DNA of 6,845 nucleotides from Candidatus Spyradenecus faecavium. Its GTDB lineage: Bacteria > Verrucomicrobiota > Kiritimatiellia > RFP12 > DVOR01. The stretch is taken from NCBI GenBank assembly GCA_018713405.1, contig DVOR01000150.1, positions 1 through 6,845 of the forward strand, given 5' to 3'. The notes below the pieces were generated by a model. That model had not been told where the DNA came from. It did no database searches and saw only the letters and a list, made by a program, of their open reading frames with translations. Below, one piece after another: positions 6,366 to 6,845 of this stretch (the stretch's first letter is position 1; every line of letters begins with the position of its first letter). A program made the position numbers and the translations under genes.

Positions 6366-6845
6366 CGCACGGTCTCCCGGATCGCCAGCCCCAGCGCCGC
6401 GAGCGCAAGCAGGCCATAGCCCGCGAAGACGACGGGCGCGCCCGGGTCGCTCCGCAGGGTCAGGAGCGTCACCCACCAGCTCTGGCCGTTGGGGTCGGTC
6501 GCCCGCGTGTAGGACATTTGGTAATAGGTGATGCCGTCACGGCGGAGAGGCCGGTTCACCGCCAACGTGCGGTCGCCCTCCGGGAAGGTCAGCGTCGTGC
6601 GGAACTGCTTGGGCATCCCGTCGGGGTAAGTCTCGATCTCGAAGGCCTTCAGCGTCACCGTGTCGCCGTTCACCACGCGCTGACGCATCCCCCGCGGGGC
6701 CAACGGTGCGTCCACCAGCTCCACCTGCCATGTCTGCGCCAGGCAGGCCGTGACCAACCCGCCCACGGCCACCGCCGCCGCGCCCGCATGGAAGAGCGCG
6801 CTCAGCCACCGCCGCCCCAGGAGCGCCGCCACCGCGGCCGCCGCG
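6362..6845 (-). CDS. resB: ResB-like cytochrome c biogenesis protein (5' end not resolved)
   Basis: ResB is the partner of CcsA in System II and holds apocytochrome and heme on the periplasmic side. The visible frame is open to the window edge: 156 codons run from an in-frame GTG at 6832, preceded by four Ala codons, so the true start may be that GTG or beyond 6845. Numbered from the GTG, it shows a hydrophobic segment (about 10-31), then the C-terminal ResB module with LKAFEIETYPDG (61-72), VNRPLRRDGITYYQMSY (92-108) and RSDPGAPVVFAGYGLL (127-142), where the last stretch leads into a final membrane helix. These match the ResB signature of a VN-P---G---YQ-SY strand followed by DPG and a terminal helix. 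Typical ResB proteins are around 400 aa or more with several N-terminal helices; here a single helix directly precedes the module, so this may be a reduced form. It overlaps ccsA by 4 bp (ATGA). The symbol is by family. Confidence 0.75.
   Translation of the reverse strand, partial: AAAAVAALLGRRWLSALFHAGAAAVAVGGLVTACLAQTWQVELVDAPLAPRGMRQRVVNGDTVTLKAFEIETYPDGMPKQFRTTLTFPEGDRTLAVNRPLRRDGITYYQMSYTRATDPNGQSWWVTLLTLRSDPGAPVVFAGYGLLALAALGLAIRETVR

Noticed and set aside
6366..6476. N-terminal extension of CcsA to 6476
   Set aside because: The extra 37 residues are Arg/Gly/Pro-rich and overlap resB in another frame. The ATG at 6365 gives the typical ATGA coupling and has GGGAG 8 nt upstream.
6362..6845. 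Reading VTAC (residues 27-30 from the GTG at 6832) as a lipoprotein lipobox
   Set aside because: The match is poor at the -3 and -2 positions, and the preceding segment fits the transmembrane helix expected in ResB-family proteins.

Overview
The window is a GC-rich stretch of ordinary, compactly packed bacterial chromosome holding six protein genes. It contains no mobile element, CRISPR array, tRNA or rRNA that I can support. GC-ending codons dominate throughout. The gene set suggests an anaerobic or facultative, Gram-negative-type bacterium: a glycyl-radical pyruvate formate-lyase, a GT8 glycosyltransferase of the lipopolysaccharide-decorating type, MurA for peptidoglycan, and System II (ResB/CcsA) cytochrome c maturation. 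A high-GC member of the Verrucomicrobiota/Kiritimatiellota/Lentisphaerota group would fit, but no phylogenetic marker here proves it.

Layout. On the plus strand, positions 1-110 hold a promoter region with a near-consensus -35 box, small AT-rich inverted repeats and a strong Shine-Dalgarno. These drive pflB (111-2348), which ends at a textbook intrinsic terminator (2374-2405). A short spacer with a possible weak promoter leads to a GT8-family glycosyltransferase gene (2515-3543). Its stop codon abuts the stop codon of the convergent murA; both lie in one TGATCA palindrome.

On the minus strand, reading leftward from the right edge, there is a tight four-gene run: a resB-like gene (open at the window edge), ccsA (ATGA overlap with resB), a uracil-DNA-glycosylase-like gene (14 bp overlap with ccsA) and murA (7 bp gap). 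The spacing implies one transcript whose promoter lies beyond 6845.

How the genes work together. PflB cleaves pyruvate to acetyl-CoA and formate in the cytoplasm. Its activating enzyme is not in the window. ResB and CcsA together would export heme and attach it to c-type apocytochromes, so the organism probably also respires anaerobically. MurA starts peptidoglycan synthesis and carries Asp in place of the fosfomycin-target Cys. The UDG-like protein keeps a family-4 Fe-S cysteine pattern but has substitutions in the uracil-recognition motifs.

I did not find an obviously new multi-gene system. The most unusual items are the divergent UDG-like protein locked into a cytochrome c/cell wall operon, the apparently very short ResB, and the Asp-type MurA.
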